64,000 bases of DNA from Actinoallomurus sp040655075 (lineage in GTDB: Bacteria; Actinomycetota; Actinomycetes; Streptosporangiales; Streptosporangiaceae): NCBI RefSeq assembly GCF_040655075.1, contig NZ_JBFAJC010000017.1:140474-204473 (forward strand), in the 5' to 3' direction. Below are positions 63,104-64,000 of the stretch, piece by piece; the stretch's first letter is position 1; every line of letters starts with the position of its first letter. The translations under genes were made by a program, and so were the position numbers. The notes below the pieces were generated by a model. The model was given only the letters and a program-made list of their open reading frames with translations, had not been told where the DNA came from and searched no databases.

Positions 63104-63745
63104 ATGACGCGCAGTCAGGTGCTGAATCGGCCGCTGAATCGGACCACCGTCGCGGACCGCCCGGCGCCCGCACCGCGCGGTCGAGACGTGGCGGAGCGGC
63201 CGGTGCACGCGCCGCGTGGACCGGTGCCGGGGCCGAACGCCGTACGGGACGACGCCTTCTCCCGCACGCTCTACGAGAGGCACGGCACGGCCCTGTACAG
63301 CTTCGCCATCAAGCTCTGCGACGGTGACCGGCACCGGGCCGAGGACGTTGTCCAGGAGACCGCCGTACGCGCCTGGCAGCACCAGGGCATCCTGGACCCG
63401 ACCACCGACCGGATCCGCACGTGGCTGTTCACCGTCGCGCACCGCATCGTCATCGATCACCATCGGGCCCGGCAGGCCCGGCCGAGGGAGGTCGGAGAGG
63501 AGCCCACCGAGTCGGCCGCTCCAGACCCCGCCGAGCGCGTCGTCACCGTGCGGGTGCTGCGGGAGGCCATGGCCGACCTCACCGAAAGCCAGCGCGAGGT
63601 CCTGATCTACACCCACTACCTCGACCACAGTGTGGATCAGACCGCGCGGGCGCTCGGCCTCGCGCCCGGCACCGTCAAGTCCCGCGCCCACTACGCCATC
63701 CGCGCGCTCCGGGAGGCGCTGCGGGACCGCGCGCTGCTCGACTGA
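63104..63745 (+). CDS. ECF-type RNA polymerase sigma factor
   Basis: This 213-residue protein has sigma region 2 (FAIKLCDGDRHRAEDVVQET then VRAWQH) and region 4 (LTESQREVLIYTHYLDHSVD followed by ALGLAPGTVKSRAHYAIRAL). It is of the SigK/SigL-like ECF kind, with a basic N-terminal extension of about 45 residues. The ATG at 63104 is used, but it has no strong ribosome site and a later start is possible. No anti-sigma gene is visible before the window ends. It may control the neighbouring mycosin/AAA+ genes, but no promoter evidence is seen. Confidence 0.93.
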   Translation: MTRSQVLNRPLNRTTVADRPAPAPRGRDVAERPVHAPRGPVPGPNAVRDDAFSRTLYERHGTALYSFAIKLCDGDRHRAEDVVQETAVRAWQHQGILDPTTDRIRTWLFTVAHRIVIDHHRARQARPREVGEEPTESAAPDPAERVVTVRVLREAMADLTESQREVLIYTHYLDHSVDQTARALGLAPGTVKSRAHYAIRALREALRDRALLD

Positions 63746-63773
63746 GATACAGCCGGCCGGGGCCCCTGATCTC
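63744..63773 (+). terminator. Hairpin after the sigma factor
   Basis: GAGAT-CAG and CTG-ATCTC pair with one bulged base around a GC-rich loop containing GGGGCCCC. It starts at the sigma-factor stop codon. Confidence 0.45.
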
Positions 63774-63889
63774 GCGGCTGCGGAGTCGAACCCGCGGATA
63801 CCGCACCCTGCGGCGTGCTGCGAGGGCCACCCCCGTCCCTCGCGCCCGCGTCCTCCGCAGCCGCGACCACCCTGTCCCCACCAACCTGA

Positions 63890-64000
63890 GCAGGACGGCC
63901 GACCGACGCGATCGCCGTCACCGAGAACACCGCGCTCGGCTACGTGTGCACCACACATATCCGCTTCCTGGATCGCGTCGAGCTACGCGAGGGACGCTGG
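63890..64000 (+). other. Open frame running off the window edge
   Basis: From the TGA at 63887 a plus-strand frame stays open to the edge and reads TENTALGYVCTTHIRFLDRV. It has no ATG or ribosome site apart from an internal GTG. It may be a gene remnant or chance. I cannot name it. Confidence 0.2.

Overview
The window is high-GC throughout and has actinobacterial hallmarks: GTG and TTG starts, many Tat-exported enzymes, a mycosin-type protease, CbxX-type AAA+ domains, an ECF sigma factor and a Ser/Thr kinase with a C-terminal membrane anchor. I read it as the chromosome of a filamentous actinomycete. A Streptosporangiales-like genus is a guess from gene style. All functions come from motifs and family knowledge; no searches were run.

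Layout. (1) 1-916: the end of a polysaccharide deacetylase gene and a decayed FUSC-type membrane-protein gene. (2) 916-9911: a large LuxR-type regulator divergent from a six-gene plus-strand run (metallo-beta-lactamase-fold hydrolase, type-B carboxylesterase, RidA, IclR regulator, PDR-type reductase, P450). This looks like an inducible route for an ester or lactone, probably aromatic. (3) 10166-10762: an unrecognised small gene. (4) 10901-33271: a carbohydrate island with a solute-binding protein, a BNR propeller, two (alpha/alpha)6-type glycosidases, GH28, a Sde182-like protein, an alpha/beta hydrolase, GH106, GH2-LamG and a GH15-like enzyme. Four near-identical palindromes, GGnAAA-(CC/GG)-TTTTCC, sit at the transcription units of this island. 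At all four sites I can place a -35/-10 pair next to the palindrome. The GH15 gene has a good promoter but no palindrome. Neither the regulator nor the transporter permeases lie in the window. The enzyme set fits a rhamnose- and uronate-rich plant polysaccharide such as rhamnogalacturonan or arabinogalactan.

(5) 33447-39001: an ArsR sensor with a CDF zinc exporter, then a MalY-type aminotransferase and APC permease divergent from a LysR regulator. (6) 39102-43347: an unrecognised 398-residue protein divergent from a P450, and a frameshifted M1 aminopeptidase. (7) 43371-44184: a compact RNA region with promoter, 28-codon ORF, intrinsic terminator and four tRNA-like genes (Trp, Arg, Cys, Gly anticodons), three of them imperfect, with a tiny helix-turn-helix ORF overlapping the Cys one. 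(8) 44521-52549: an APH-family kinase, a GH67-like enzyme fused to a polytopic membrane domain, an HNH protein, a YihY protein, a GntR remnant and gamma-glutamyltransferase.

(9) 52638-55879: a Ser/Thr kinase, a secreted SRPBCC protein divergent from a TetR regulator across a perfect palindrome, and two abutting gene fragments (ISL3 transposase and a membrane helix). (10) 56043-63745: a B-lectin/DUF6461-like protein, a mycosin-like protease, a fusion of a beta-helix with two CbxX AAA+ modules, and an ECF sigma factor. This recalls type VII secretion accessories, but no core ESX genes are present.

The most unusual elements are the palindrome-defined polysaccharide regulon, the leader-ORF/terminator/tRNA cassette, the membrane-fused GH67-like protein and the mycosin plus beta-helix-AAA pair.
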